A program made the position numbers and the translations under genes. From the NCBI GenBank assembly GCA_030522415.1, contig CM060121.1, positions 24,142,142 through 24,206,141 on the forward strand: DNA of 64,000 nt. The letters run 5' to 3'. Of the stretch, positions 26,282-39,800 are shown piece after piece (position 1 is the stretch's first letter; each line of letters starts with the position of its first letter). The notes beneath the pieces are model-generated. The model was given only the letters and a program-made list of their open reading frames with translations, searched no databases and was not told where the DNA came from. The stretch is from Channallabes apus. Its lineage: Eukaryota > Chordata > Actinopteri > Siluriformes > Clariidae.

Positions 26282-29200
26282 TAACGGAAACACTGCTTTG
26301 TCGGGAAACCTCGCTAATGACACACATTAAACAGATTTGCATGAGACTCAGCATCTGAGATGATTACTCTTAATCCCATACTCTTATGTCAAGACCTCGC
26401 TCGTTAATTACATTTATTTGAAAAATGTGCTTGTCTTGCAAAATGCTCGCAGACCAAGTTACTCGCAAGGTTCCACTGTACTTTGTTTGCTGTTCTGAAA
26501 GGCTCTGTTGCCAGTTCATGATGCCTATCTAGGCTATGTAATCTATGTTCAACTAAGACTTAAAGTGCTGAATCAGCACATACTGTAGACCTGCAGAATT
26601 ACATACGTCTTGCAATAGTGACTTCAGAGTGTGTTCATTAAGTGGAAATGGAAACTGTAGGTGTGAATTCAGTTCTGGCAAGTTTGAATGCAGTGTTACA
26701 GTCCCTCCTCACTCTCTGTTTCAAATGGAAAAGCACAGTGACCACTTCAATGATCTCTTTTTTTTTATACACCTGTCTGTCTCTCTTCTCCAGGCCCCTC
26801 AGCCAGTTACAGTCTTCCAGCAGCTGCCCACAGCAATGTCTCCACCTGCACCAGCTTTACGGCCAGGACACATCAGGGAGGGTACAGTACCACACACACC
26901 CACACCCAAAGTTGAGAGTTTCAGTGCTGCAACCACCAACATAGACCTAAGAATAATTTCACTGGTGTAAAACAATAATACTATCAGGCATCATCCAAAA
27001 GAGGATGTGCAGACTTTTGAGTGTGATCGCTTTTAAGGCTTCTTTCTCATGTTGCATCACTCTTGACATCATCACCTTCTGCATGCTTATTAAAGATCTA
27101 GATCTTAATCTGAGTTATTGAACATTTCTATGCATTTATGATGTAATGTTCATCTACTAAACTTTTACATGGGTGGGTATGTTACTGTATGTGAAGTGCT
27201 TTCTCTAACAAAAAAAATATATTTTTTTATATATATTTCCTGTAGAAATTGAATTGATCTTGTGTAGTGTCAGATTTATATAGCTTTATTATACTATACA
27301 GATTACACTCCTCCTTGAACCACCATCTTATCGTGGTGGAGGGGTTTGCGTGTCCCAATGATCCTGGGAGCTATGCTGTCGGGGGCTTCATGCCCCTGGT
27401 AGGATCACACATGGCAATCTGGTCCTAGGCGAGGGAACAGACAAAGAGTGGTTCAGAAGACCTCTTATGATGAGCAAAATCATTGGAAAAGTTTTCCCTC
27501 GCCCAGACGTGGGTCTCCCTCTGGAGCCAGGCCTGGAGGTGGGGCCCGTTGGCGAGCGCCTGTTGGTCGGGCCTGCACTCATGGGGCCCGGCCGGGCACA
27601 GCCCGAAGAGGCAACGTGGGTCCCCCTTCCCATGGGCTCACCACCTGTAGGAAGGGCCAAAGAGGTCGGGTGCAGTGTGAGCTGGGCGGTGGCCGAAGAC
27701 AGGGGCCTTGGCGGTCTGACCCTCGGCTGCAGAAGCTGGCTCTAGGGACGTGGAATGACAGTGAGACCTGGAAGGGCGTGATTGGGATGAACGCCCCCCC
27801 CGATCTGAACCAGAGTGGTGTTTTGTTATTGGACTTCTGTGCTCGTCACGGATTATCCATAACGAACACCATGTTCAGGCATAAGGGTGTCCATATGTGC
27901 ACCTGGTACCAGGACACCCTAGACCACAGTTCGATGATCGACTTTGTGGTTGTGTCGTCGGACTTGCGGCCACATGTCTTGGACACTCGGGTGAAGAGAG
28001 GGGCGGAGCTGTCAACTGATCACCACCTGGTGGTGAGTTGGCTTTGTTGGCGGGATAGGATGCCGGTCAGGCCTGGTAGACCCAAACGTATTGTGAGGGT
28101 CTGCTGGGAACGTCTGGCAGAGCCCCTGTCAGGACGAGCTTCAACTCCCACCTCCGGCAAAACTTCAACCACATGCTGGGGGAGGTGGGGGACATTGAGT
28201 CCGAATGGACTATGTTCCGCGCCTCCATTGTCGAGGCAGCCGACCGGAGTCTTACCGGGCCTTCTTGGCTGGTGGCACTCCGGAGGCAGCTGATAGGTAC
28301 CGGCAGGCCAAGCGGAATGCAGCTTCGGTGGTTATTGAGGCAAAAACCTGGGTGTGGGAGGAGTTTGGGGAGGCCATGGAGAACGACTTCCAGACGGCTT
28401 CGAAGAGATTCTGGTCTACCATCCGGCGTCTCAGGAGGGGAAAGCAGTGCACGGTTAACACAGTGTATAGTGGCGATGGTGCGCTGCTGACCTCGACTCG
28501 GGACGTTGTGGGTCGGTGGGGGGAGTACTTCGAAGACCTCCTTAATTCCACCAACATGCCTTCCGATGAGGAAGCAGAGTCTGGGGACATAGAGGTGGAC
28601 TCTTCCATGTCCGGGGCTGAGGTCGCCGAGGTGGTCAAAAAGCTCCGCGGTGGCAGGGTCCCAGGGGTGGATGTGATCCGCCCGGAGTTCCTCAAGGCTC
28701 TGGATGTTGTAGGGCTGTCATGGTTGACACGTCTCTGCAACATTGCATGGACATCGGGGACAGTGCCTCTGGACTGGCAAACCGGGGTGGTGGTCCCCTT
28801 CTTCAAGAAGGGGGACCAGAAAGTGTGTTACAATTACAGAGGGATCACAGTCCTCAGCCTCCCCATGAAAGTCTATTCAGGGGTCCTGGAAAGGAGGGTT
28901 TGTCGGATAGTCGAACCTCGGATTCAGGAGGAGCAATGTGGTTTTCGTCCAGGTCGCAGAACAGTGGACCAGCTCTACACCCTTAGCAGGGTCCTGGAGG
29001 GGGCATGGGAGTTTGCCCAACCAGTCTACACGTGCTTTGTGGACTTGGAGAAGGCATTCGACCGTGTCCCTCGGGGAGTCCTGTGGGGGATACTCCGGGA
29101 GCATGGGATATCGCTGTTAAGGGCTGTCCGGTCCCTGTACAACCAGTGTCGGAGCTTGGTCCGCATTGCCGGCAGTAAGTTGGACCTGTTTCCAGTGAGA

Positions 29201-30783
29201 GTAGGACTCCGATAGGGCTGCCCTTTGTCACCGATACTGTTCATAATTTTTATGGACATGATTTCTAGGCGCAGCCAGGGCGTTGAGGGGGTACAGTTTG
29301 GTGGGCTCAGGATTGGGTCACTGCTTTTTGCAGATGACGTTGTTCTGTTGGCCTCATCACCCTTTGACCTACAGCTCTCACTGGATCGGTTCGCAGCCAA
29401 GTGTGAAGCGGCTGGGATGAGCATCAGCACCTCCAAATCTGAGGCCATGGTCCTCAGCTGGAAAAGGGTGGAAAACCCTCTCAGGGTTGGGAGTGAGATC
29501 GTGCCCCAAGTGGAGGAGTTTAAGTATCTCGGGGTCTTGTTCACAAGTGAGGGTAAAATGGAACGGGAGATCGACAGGCGGATCGAGGCAGCGTCTGCAG
29601 TGATGCGGGCTCTTTATCGGTCCGTCGTGGTGAAGAAGGAGCTGAGCCAAAAGGCAAAGCTCTCAATTTACCGGTCGATCTACGTTCCTACCCTCACCTA
29701 TGGTCATGAGCTGTGGGTTGTGACCGAAAGAACAAGATCGCAAATACAAGTGGCCGAAATGAGTTTCCTCCGCAGGGTGTCTGGGCTCTCCCTTAGAGAT
29801 AGGGTGAGAAGCTCAGCCATCCGGGAGGGGCTCAGAGTAGAGCCGCTGCTCCTCCGCATCGAGAGGAGTCAGATGAGGTGGCTTGGACATCTATTTAGGA
29901 TGCCCCCTGGATGCCTCCCTTGTGAGGTGTTCCGGACACGCCCCACCAGAAAGAGACCCCGGGGAAGACCCAGGACACGCTGGAGAGACTATGTCTCTCG
30001 GCTGGCCTGGGAATGCCTTGGGATCCCCCTGGAAGAGCTGGAAGAAGTGGCCAGGGAGAGGGAAGTCTGGGTATATCTGACTACGGATAAGCGGAAGAAA
30101 ATGGATGGATGGATGGATGGATACAGATTACAGTGAATACAACAAAAGAACAGTTTTGAAAAAAAAAAAGAAATATTGTAAAATTATGGATAATATATGA
30201 AAGTTTTATACATGTTTTCTACAATTTTGTGGCATTTTGAAAACAACAACAACAACAACACGAAAACTCCATCTCCCTTAAATTTTGTCACAATGGATAA
30301 ATCAGCCTGTTCTAATTTAATTTATATTAATATTTTTTATTAATATATTTATATTATATTAATAAATTAATGATCTATTAATGCTGTGGTAGCTTCAATG
30401 GCATTAGCAGAGGATAAACATCTTTTTTCTTGATTTCAACATTTTTCAAAAATCCACTGAATGCATTTCAATGCAATAATGATTTTCTGGTCATTTTGCT
30501 GTGTAATGAGGGCATTTCATTGTGGTTTGCCTAAAACATGGAAGTTCTAAAGTTTTAAAAAATATAATAGAAAATAGTTCTCAAAAAAAATTTGTTATAT
30601 ACAAAATTAGGGAAAATAATTTGCCCAAATCAGTAAAATTCTGAAAATGGTCATTTTATAGTACTATACACGGAAGAAGTGAAATCATAGAATATTAATA
30701 TTTGAAATGCTTAAATTGTATGAAATTAGTGTAGAATGGTACAGTATGTTTGAATAATAGTATGTTTCAGTAATAATAATAAC

Positions 30784-30819
<36 letters not shown>

Positions 30820-33800
30820 CACATAATAATAAATATTTGTTACTATTAAAAGTTTATTACTTATTCCCAAATTCAAAATATTTTCACTTCCTAATATACG
30901 TTTTTTAAAAATATATTATTAAAAAGTATGAATTAAATATATACTAGTTCTTTTCCACAGCAGTCGCAGAAGATATCTTTCATTAATGATGCATTCCATT
31001 TGTGTAAAGAAGCAATGGCTCCCTGAAATATGGATTTTGTGTCTATAGATTGTGTATGTTGTTCATGAAGTCACCTTATGAAAGTCAAAACCACCAGGGA
31101 CTAAATGAGCAAATTATGAATTGAGGGAAGCCATTTGAGATGATTCAGGGAGCTTAACAAGATGTAAGCCCAAGGATACACCCATGACCTATGAATATTA
31201 AATAAATTCAGGATCAAGATAGACTCTACCTCTTAGCAGTCTCAGTCTTAGATAGGCTTTTCACAGAACACTGATATCCTTTATAACCTTTTCTGGCCCT
31301 AAGATTCAAAATCTTAAATTTTGCATTTTGATTGGTTCAGCACTCTGCGCTTTAGAATACCATGGCATATCATGCTTTCTGTTTTGTTTTAAACCCGGAG
31401 GAAACCCACCAAGCACGGAGAGAACATGCAAACTCTATACACAGAGACCCGAGGAAGGAATTGGGCCTGGTCCTTGGAGATGCGAGGCGACAGTGCTACA
31501 TACTGTATACTGTATTATTACAAAAACATACTGTAACCAATGTCAAACATTAGGTGCAATAAATACAGCATCAAAATAAAGGACATTGCTTTTATAGTGT
31601 ATTATAAAGTATCTTCTTTAGTGCATCAGTGTTCTTGATTGTCTCCTGCAATAAATAAAGTTACAATATGTTACAGCTGAAATATACATTAAGTTATTGG
31701 TTCTCAACCCGACCACCTGTGCTTTCCATTTTAGTGTCTCTAATCCACTTCAACAACAACAACAACAAAAATCTGTTAACTAAGATGTCTCGGGGATGAG
31801 AAAACACTAAATGTGCAGGGCAGGATGTCCTCCAGGACCAGGCGTGAGAACCATTGCATTAAAAAAATAAGGGGTTAGATGTACAGTACAGTAGTACATC
31901 ATTATGATATTTAAAAGGAATAGGCTGTACCCTGTGCAACGTGCTCTGTATTTAATTTGCTTAGAGATAATATTGTGTCATTTTATGTGTATAAAAATGC
32001 CTTGATTTAGTTTTAACTACAGTGAAACTTTGCCTCTTATCTCCATATTCAAATTCAGCTTCATATTTTGCAAAGACTTAAATCTCTGCACATCCTTGAA
32101 TATTACAGCCAAATTCCAAAATGGGAAGCAGTGTGCCCATTGTGTTTAACCCAATTTTCTTTTGTAAAAATAACTACTAAAAGCAGTGTGTAGAGCACTG
32201 ATTGCAGTACTCAATCACTTCACACACATGCGTAGACGTCTATCCAAAAGAGATGTGTTCACAAAGCACTATCTAGTGGAGGCTCATGGTTATGGCATGC
32301 TACAGTCTTCCTGTATAGTGCTAGAGCTTCCGATATAGTGGTAACTGTCTCTGTATGTCTGTGTGTGTTTCTAACAGACCTTGTAGAGCTGATGATGATG
32401 CAGAATGCTCAGATGCACCAGGTCATCATCAACAACATGACCATGGCTGCACTCAGTTCTTTCGGCTACACACAAGCACCTGGGGTAAATTGTACACTGA
32501 TACATGCAACATTTTAACTTTTTTTAAATGAAGACTGTGTATGCATGCTTAACATTTTTATGCTTTGCACTAAAACAGCAACAAGGTCCGCAAGTAACAG
32601 CTGAGGTGGAGCCAGAGGTGTATCATCACCACTACCCTTGTCCACCCTGTGTATCTTACCCTGTGTGGGTTCCTATGTCTCTCCCACCAATGCAGTCTCC
32701 CGTTCCTCTTCAGACCATTCCGAACTTTCATCAGACTATGTACCCTCTACACAATATCCACACAGAACACAGAGACAGGTGAGAGAACACCTGATTTATA
32801 TTACATGTTTTTAACTACAAGTTGCTGAACAGCTTTAGCATTTGAAGCTTATTCAAGAGTTACTAGTTATTATTTGGGAGCACAGTCATCATGTTTGTAT
32901 GATAAACCAAACCAATGGTCGCAAAAAGACCAACCAAATACGAAACACCTCACTACAAATTTATGACCGAACATACTCTAATATTTATAAAGTATTAGTA
33001 TATAGTATTATTTTTAATAAAGCAGTGAGACAGCCACCAAGTTTCCTAAAACATTAAAGGTCCTGTGATGTGTCCTGTACTGAGACAAAGATCCAAAAAG
33101 ATAACAAAAACTGTGGTGATGACCACAACAATGGTGAAGATGATGACAATGGTGAGGATGACCTCAACAGTGAGGACAAAGACAATGTAGATAACGACAG
33201 TAACAGTGGAGACATCAACAACAACAGTGAGGACAACAACAACAGTGAGGACACTGAGAACAGGGGGGTGTTCCAGAAAGCTTGGTTAACTTACTGTGGC
33301 AGTGTGGGCAATGGGGGCTTCCCATTGGCCCACTGCTAGGTGACTGTCACCCATGGCAGCCTATCAGTATGAGTTCTGACAGTACTTAAGGCTGGATTTT
33401 GTTGTACCTGGCATACGTCACGACTGGGACCGCCTTCACGGGGGCGTGTGGACAGAAGGGTGCACGCTGGTTAAACGAATATCTGGTTGAGACGGACTGT
33501 TCACGGGTTGTCGGCTGTGAACCATTCTTTCTGCCTGTGTATTTTTGCGTGGGTCGCGGCGAGCTGTGAGCGGCGCTGCAACTCGCGTGGCGCAACGATT
33601 CATCCGGTGAGCTTCGGATGTTTAATGCATTTTGATGGTGGATCTCGTGACGGCGGAAGTATTGGTCCTCTGTTTTGGTTGAGGACGGCGCTGCTGTTTT
33701 CTCCTGTGTTTGTTATTTATATTTTTTTGTATGTGTCGTGATGTGATTGGTAGCTCGGAGCTGCTCGGCTATCGGTTGGAGCTAGTATGGACTTTGGCTC

Positions 33801-36800
33801 TCTGAATTTATGAGTCTGTGGTGAAGATTGTAATATAGCTCAAACTTTAGAGGATAATCACGGCGAGCTGTCCGAGCTACATATAATTTTGTATGTTATT
33901 TCTTTTTCTGCTTTTTATTTATATATATTTTTTTTATTGTTGATTTGGGTGTCCTTTTTGTATTTCGTGTTTGTTGACTTCGGGCATGGCTGGGTTGGGG
34001 GAAGGTTAGTTTGTAGTGCTGAGGGTAGTAACAGTGTGTGGAGTGCAGTGTAGCTGGGATTCATGTTTTCCTTTGAGTGAAATGGTGTGAAGTGCACTTG
34101 TAAGGTTAGCACTTCCTTTAATCTGCCCTTGTTGCCAAGACGCCTGTCCGAATTATTCTGTGATTTATTTCGTTTGGATTGTTATTTTTTTCTTTCATTA
34201 TTGTGTGTACACAGAGTGCCGTGTCCTTATTTTCATATATTGCATGTGATTGCCCTTATGATATTATATATGAAAATATTTTAATTTGTTTTAAAAGTAA
34301 AATGGCAATAAAGTTTTGTACTTTTGTACCCTTGTCTCTCATGTTCTTCTAGCCTAGTGAACCTTGTGCTCCTTATTTGGGTTATTTCCCCGGTTAACCT
34401 CGGGGTGGCGTAATCGAGCTAGAGAAATTTTATACCTGATAATTGTCAGATCACCGTGTTGCCACATTCTGGCGTAATCGGCAGGATAGGCTTCTATTTT
34501 CTGAGAGACGTGGGTGCATATGTACGCATTTATATAAATATATAAATTAAAAAAAAAAAAATTCTGTGTACTCAATTTTGTTTTTTTTTGGATTGATTTT
34601 GAGGAGATATTGAGCCGGAGGAGAGACAGCAGCGGCGTCCCGGGCGCCTCCATTGTGTTTCAGGTATGGAGGAGGAACTGCGTGAGTTGAGGGAAATGGT
34701 AGCTCAGTTACGAGCCGATAATGAACGGTTGCGGCAAGAGCAATTAGCTGCTCAGCCAGGTCCCAGTGGGCCATCCGTGGCTGATGAGCCTCCTCTCCCC
34801 ACATCGCAGTCAGGTGCGGAGTGTGCTGTTCTACCAGAAAGGTATGTTTTGGTACCTCGAGATCGTAGGTGTGCAAAATTTAGTGGCAGGTCCGGTTTAG
34901 ACATTGAAGAGTGGATTGAGGAAGCTCAGGCTTGTATGCAGTCCCGTCATATGTCTGCCGTTGATAAAGCTTTCTTTCTCTTCGATCATTTGGAGGGAGA
35001 GGCCAGGGAGGAGATTCGTTACCGTCCCATGGATGAACGTAATAATCCAGCAACAATTCTTTCTGTGCTGAGAGAGTTGTACGGTTGCTCACAGTCGTAC
35101 GTTTCTCTGCAGGAGGCTTTCTTCTCCAGGAAACAGCGGGAGGGAGAGACTTTGTTGGAGTTTTCCCTTGCTTTAATTGGTCTCCTGGAGCAGGTAAAGC
35201 AAAAGTCACCTTACGCTATGCCAAATTTTTCAGTTTTGTTGCGTGACCAGTTTATTGAGCACGTTAATGACAATGCCCTTCGGCGAGAGCTTAAACAGTT
35301 GGTACGAAGTCGACCCGCCCTGACGCTATTAGATGTACGGGGCGAAGCACTCCGATGGGAACGCGAGGGTATGCCGGGGAGTTCGAGGGGTCGTAGTCAT
35401 TCACTTCCCTCCGCTTATGGTATCCAATATGGGGTGCGGGGAGAGCCTCGGGGGAACTCCGCGCAGTTCTCGCAAGAATCTGAGTTGGGCGAGGTTAAGG
35501 AAATGTTACGGTTGCAACAGGAGCAAATAAGTAAGCTAACTCAAAGTATTGCCCGATTGCAGACTCCTCAGCCCCATAGTCAGTTTGCTCGTCGTAACCA
35601 GATGGTGTGCCGACGATGTCAGAAGCCGGGTCACTTTGCTCGAGAGTGTGATGGGGAGCGTGTACCTCCTCGTTTTTCGTTGGCGGCTACGACACGACCC
35701 AATAGTGAACAGTCTGACTCATCCGCGCCGGCGGGAAACTAGTCCCCACCGCGTTGCAGAGCCAAAGCGCGGATGGGGAGGGGAACGGCTCGGGTACTGC
35801 TTTCTCCCATTTAATCTCGTCTTGTCCTCACCTTCTTGTACGCATGGGTAGTGTTCAGGTGTCTTGTCTAGTTGACACTGGGTCTATGGTATCCACGATT
35901 ACTGAAAATTGCTTCCAAACGCATTTTCAATCATGGGGCATAGAGCGACTGAGGGCATGCCACTGGCTTCAGCTCCGTGCAGCCAATGGTTTGTCAATCC
36001 CTTACATTGGCTATATGGAGTTAGATATTGAGATCTGTGGTCGATTTATTCCCAAGTGTGGGATTTTGGTGGTCAGAGATCCCCCTGGGGGCATTAGTGC
36101 TGGAGTTCCTGGGGTGTTGGGGATGAATGTCCTTAGCCGGTGTTATGAGGAACTTTTCGGCCAGTATGGCCCGGGTCTGTTTGACTGTCCTTCTTTAGTG
36201 CAGGCCCCAGAATCTGTCTTGCAGGCATTACAACACTGTCGTTCAGTAGAGGATCAGTCCTCCGTAGTACGCACGGGGAAGGCTAGACTGCGGGGTCGTA
36301 AGTCGTGTCGTGTTCCAGGTGGGACGTTAAAACTTGTACCAGCCACATGTTCTGAACAGTATGCAGATGGGATTGTTTTGTTCGAGCCTCCGTCATCGGG
36401 GTTGCCAGCAGGATTACTGGCTTCGCCGGCACTTGTGCGGGTCGTCCGTGGCACAGTTTATTTGCCTATGGTTAATGTCGGGACCATCGATGTGATGTTG
36501 TATGCTGGAGCGACATTAGGAACACTTAATAGTGTCCAGGTGGTGAGTTTGCCAGCAGGAATAACTGAGGAGGAGTCAGCGATGGTTACAGTGCATTCAC
36601 AAGTTGTAGAGACCGTTGTTTCAATTGAAGATCAAATTGAAGCTGTTGATCTGTCTGTTTTGTCGCAGGGGGAGCAAGGTGAGGTCAGAGCGCTGTTGCG
36701 GCGATATCTGTCTGTATTTTCGGCCCATGAGGGTGATCTGGGGTGTACAGATGTGATTTCACATGAGATACCGTTGTTGGATTCGGTGCCTGTGCGTCAG

Positions 36801-39800
36801 CGGTACAGGCGAATTCCGCCATCTGAGTATGAAGTAGTTAAGTCGCACATTAACCAGCTCCTAGAAGCCAATGTTATCAGGGAGAGTTGTAGTCCATATG
36901 CGTCGCCTATAGTGCTCGTCCGGAAGAAGGACGGAAGCCTGCGCATGTGTGTCGATTATCGGCAATTAAACGCAAAGACGAGGAAGGATGCCTTTCCCCT
37001 TCCGCGCATTGAAGAGTCGCTTGATTTCCTGACGGGGGCTGGGTGGTTCTCCACTATGGATTTGGCCAGTGGGTACAACCAAGTACCCGTCCTCGAAAGA
37101 GATCGCGCTAAGACGGCGTTTTGTACTCCTTTTGGCCTATTTGAGTTCAATCGGATGCCTTTTGGGCTGTGTAATGCTCCAAGTACGTTTCAGCGGTTGA
37201 TGGAACGGCTGTTTGGGGATCAACAGGGTAGTTCTTTATTGCTGTATCTAGATGATATTGTGGTCTTTTCCTCTTCCGTTTCACAGCATTTGGAGCGGTT
37301 GGAGGTTGTGTTGGGGCGATTGGAGCATGAGGGGTTGAAGGCCAAATTGGCAAAGTGTGCGTTTTTCCAGAAAGAGGTAAAGTATTTAGGTCATGTCATT
37401 TCTGCTCAGGGTGTATCCACTGACCCAGGTAAGATAGAGGCAGTGTCACAGTGGCGGTGTCCCACCAGTGCGTCTGAGTTGCGCTCATTCTTGGGGTTTG
37501 CCAGTTACTATCGGCGTTTTGTGCAAGATTTTGCAAAGCTGGCAGGCCCCTTGCATCGGGCGGTGGCTGAGTGCGCTGTCGTTAGGCCTCGGGTACGGGC
37601 TGGTAGGAGTTTCCCTGATGTGTGGTCAAAACAGTGTCAACAGAGCTTTGAGGAGTTGAAGGTTAGGCTTACAACAGCCCCGGTGTTGGCCTACGCTGAC
37701 TTCTCCATTCCTTTTATTCTAGAGGTGGATGCCAGCTATGGTGGTTTGGGGGCCGTCCTTTCCCAGGAGCAGAATGGGAAAGTACGACCTATTGCGTATG
37801 CTAGCCGGAGTCTTCGGCCCACTGAGCGCAACATGGTTAACTATAGCTCCATGAAGTTGGAGTTTTTGGCGCTCAAGTGGGCCATGACCGAAAAGTTTCG
37901 GGAATATCTGTTGGGACATAAGTGTATTGTTTACACTGATAATAATCCTCTTAGCCATTTGGCTACGGCTAAGCTTGCGGCCACCGAACAACGTTGGGCG
38001 GCCCAGCTGGCAGCATTTGATTTTACCCTCAAGTATCGATCGGGTAGGAGTAACAGGAATGCGGACGCTCTTTCAAGGCAGGATCCCTCCGGCCAGGGTG
38101 AATTGAGTACCCTCTTGCCGGGGGTTGAGGTGCCGGTTAGTGTTAAGCAGGTGGTGGCGGCAGAATTGTGTCCGCCGGCGATTCAGGCGACGGTCTCTGT
38201 GCTGCCCGGTTCTGGGGTTGATATGGCATTGTGTCAGCAGGACGACCCGGCCATTGGACAGGTGTTAAGGTTTTGGCGGCAAGGTGCACCTCCATCTTCG
38301 GCAGAGCGTGGACAGATGTCCAAAACCGCCCTGGTGTTGCTTCGCCAATGGGATCGATTGGTGGACAAGGAGGGCGTGTTGTATCGCCGTGTCTTTCGAC
38401 CAGATGGAGGCGAGGAAAGTTTGCAGTTGGTTCTTCCGTCTGCTTTGCAGGGTGAGGTTTTGGCTAGTGTTCATGAAGGGCATGGGCACCAGGGTATCGA
38501 CCGCACCACTGAGCTAGTTCGTCAACGCTGTTATTGGCCAGGCCTGACAGCCGATGTGGCTCGGTGGTGCCGTGAGTGTGAGCGGTGCCAGGCTGCAAAG
38601 GATACACAGCTGGCGCCTCGGAGTTTTATGGGCCACCTTTTGGCAGAAAGGCCAAATGAGATCTTGGCCATTGATTTTACCTTGCTGGAACCCTCTCGTT
38701 CCGGGGTTGAGAATGTAATGGTAATGACCGATGTTTTCACCAAATTTACGCAGGCGGTCCCTACTCGGAACCAGCGGGCTGAAACTGTGGCTCAGGTGTT
38801 GGTGTCCGAGTGGTTCTGCAAGTTTGGTGTTCCCGCTCGTATCCACTCAGACCAAGGTCGCAGTTTCGAGTCGTCCCTCGTTCAACAGCTATGTAACTTG
38901 TACCAGGTAAAAAGATCTCGTACCACCCCATGGCACCCTGCGGGTAATGGGCAGTGCGAGCGGTTCAATCGGACGCTGCACAATCTGTTGCGCACTTTGC
39001 CCAGTTCGCAGAAGGATGATTGGGTTTCGGCACTTCCTCAATTACTTTATTGCTACAACACCACTCCCCATCAAGTGACTGGGGAGTCTCCATATTTCCT
39101 GATGTTCGGGCAGGAACCACGATTGCCCGTTGATTTTCTGCTAGGTCGTGGCCAGGAAAAGGGTCCTGGTAGTGTTAATAACTGGGTGCTAGAACATCAG
39201 ACGAGACTGCAGGTAGCTTTTGAGGGAGCCCGGGAACAGTTAAAGTTGGCTGCCGAACGCCGTAAGGAACGGTACGACTCTCGTGTCCGGGATGTACCCT
39301 TGGGTGTAGGCCAAGTTGTTTATCTTCGCAACTATGGTCTCAGGGGTCGTCATAAGATTCAGGACTGCTGGAGTTCAGTGTTGTACCAGGTGGTAAAGGC
39401 ACCTGGGGTGGGAGGTTCGGTTTATGCCATTGCACCAGTAACCGATGTGAATCGGGTAAAGTATGTGCATCGCTCGTTGTTAAAGGAAAGAGTAGGGGGA
39501 GAAGTTTTAGTTCCTTCTCCAGAGAAGGCCTCTCTAGTTGCCGACGAGACGTTGTTGGAGGAGTCTTCCTCTTTTGAGGAAGTTGATCTGGTTCGGGTGG
39601 TACCGGAGACTCGGCCCGCTGCTACGGAGTTGCAGAGTCGGGACCGGGCTCTGGTGGGCCCCAGTTCATTGACGTTGGGGGTGGGTATGGCCGTCGAGGA
39701 CCCAGTGGACTCCGAATCATTAGGACAGGATGCTGTAAGACAATCACCCATGATCAACCTTGGTCCTGCAGGTCCCCCTTGTGGTGATGGGGTAGTGAGA

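Noticed and set aside
26629..26970. Single-exon reading of prr29 exon 2 with an upstream ATG
   Set aside because: The frame overlaps a clear polypyrimidine tract and AG acceptor at 26793, and reads through the GT donor at 26882. The spliced model fits the family.
33070..33339. Asp/Asn-rich open frame on the plus strand
   Set aside because: It is a product of the degenerate repeat and runs into the LTR.
33487..33741. 84-codon frame present identically in both LTRs (also 40177-40431)
   Set aside because: It is duplicated only because LTRs are repeats. It has no known domain and GC-rich LTR sequence favours chance openness.
35740..35742. Stop-codon readthrough as the route to Pol
   Set aside because: Pol is in the -1 frame relative to gag, so readthrough alone cannot reach it.
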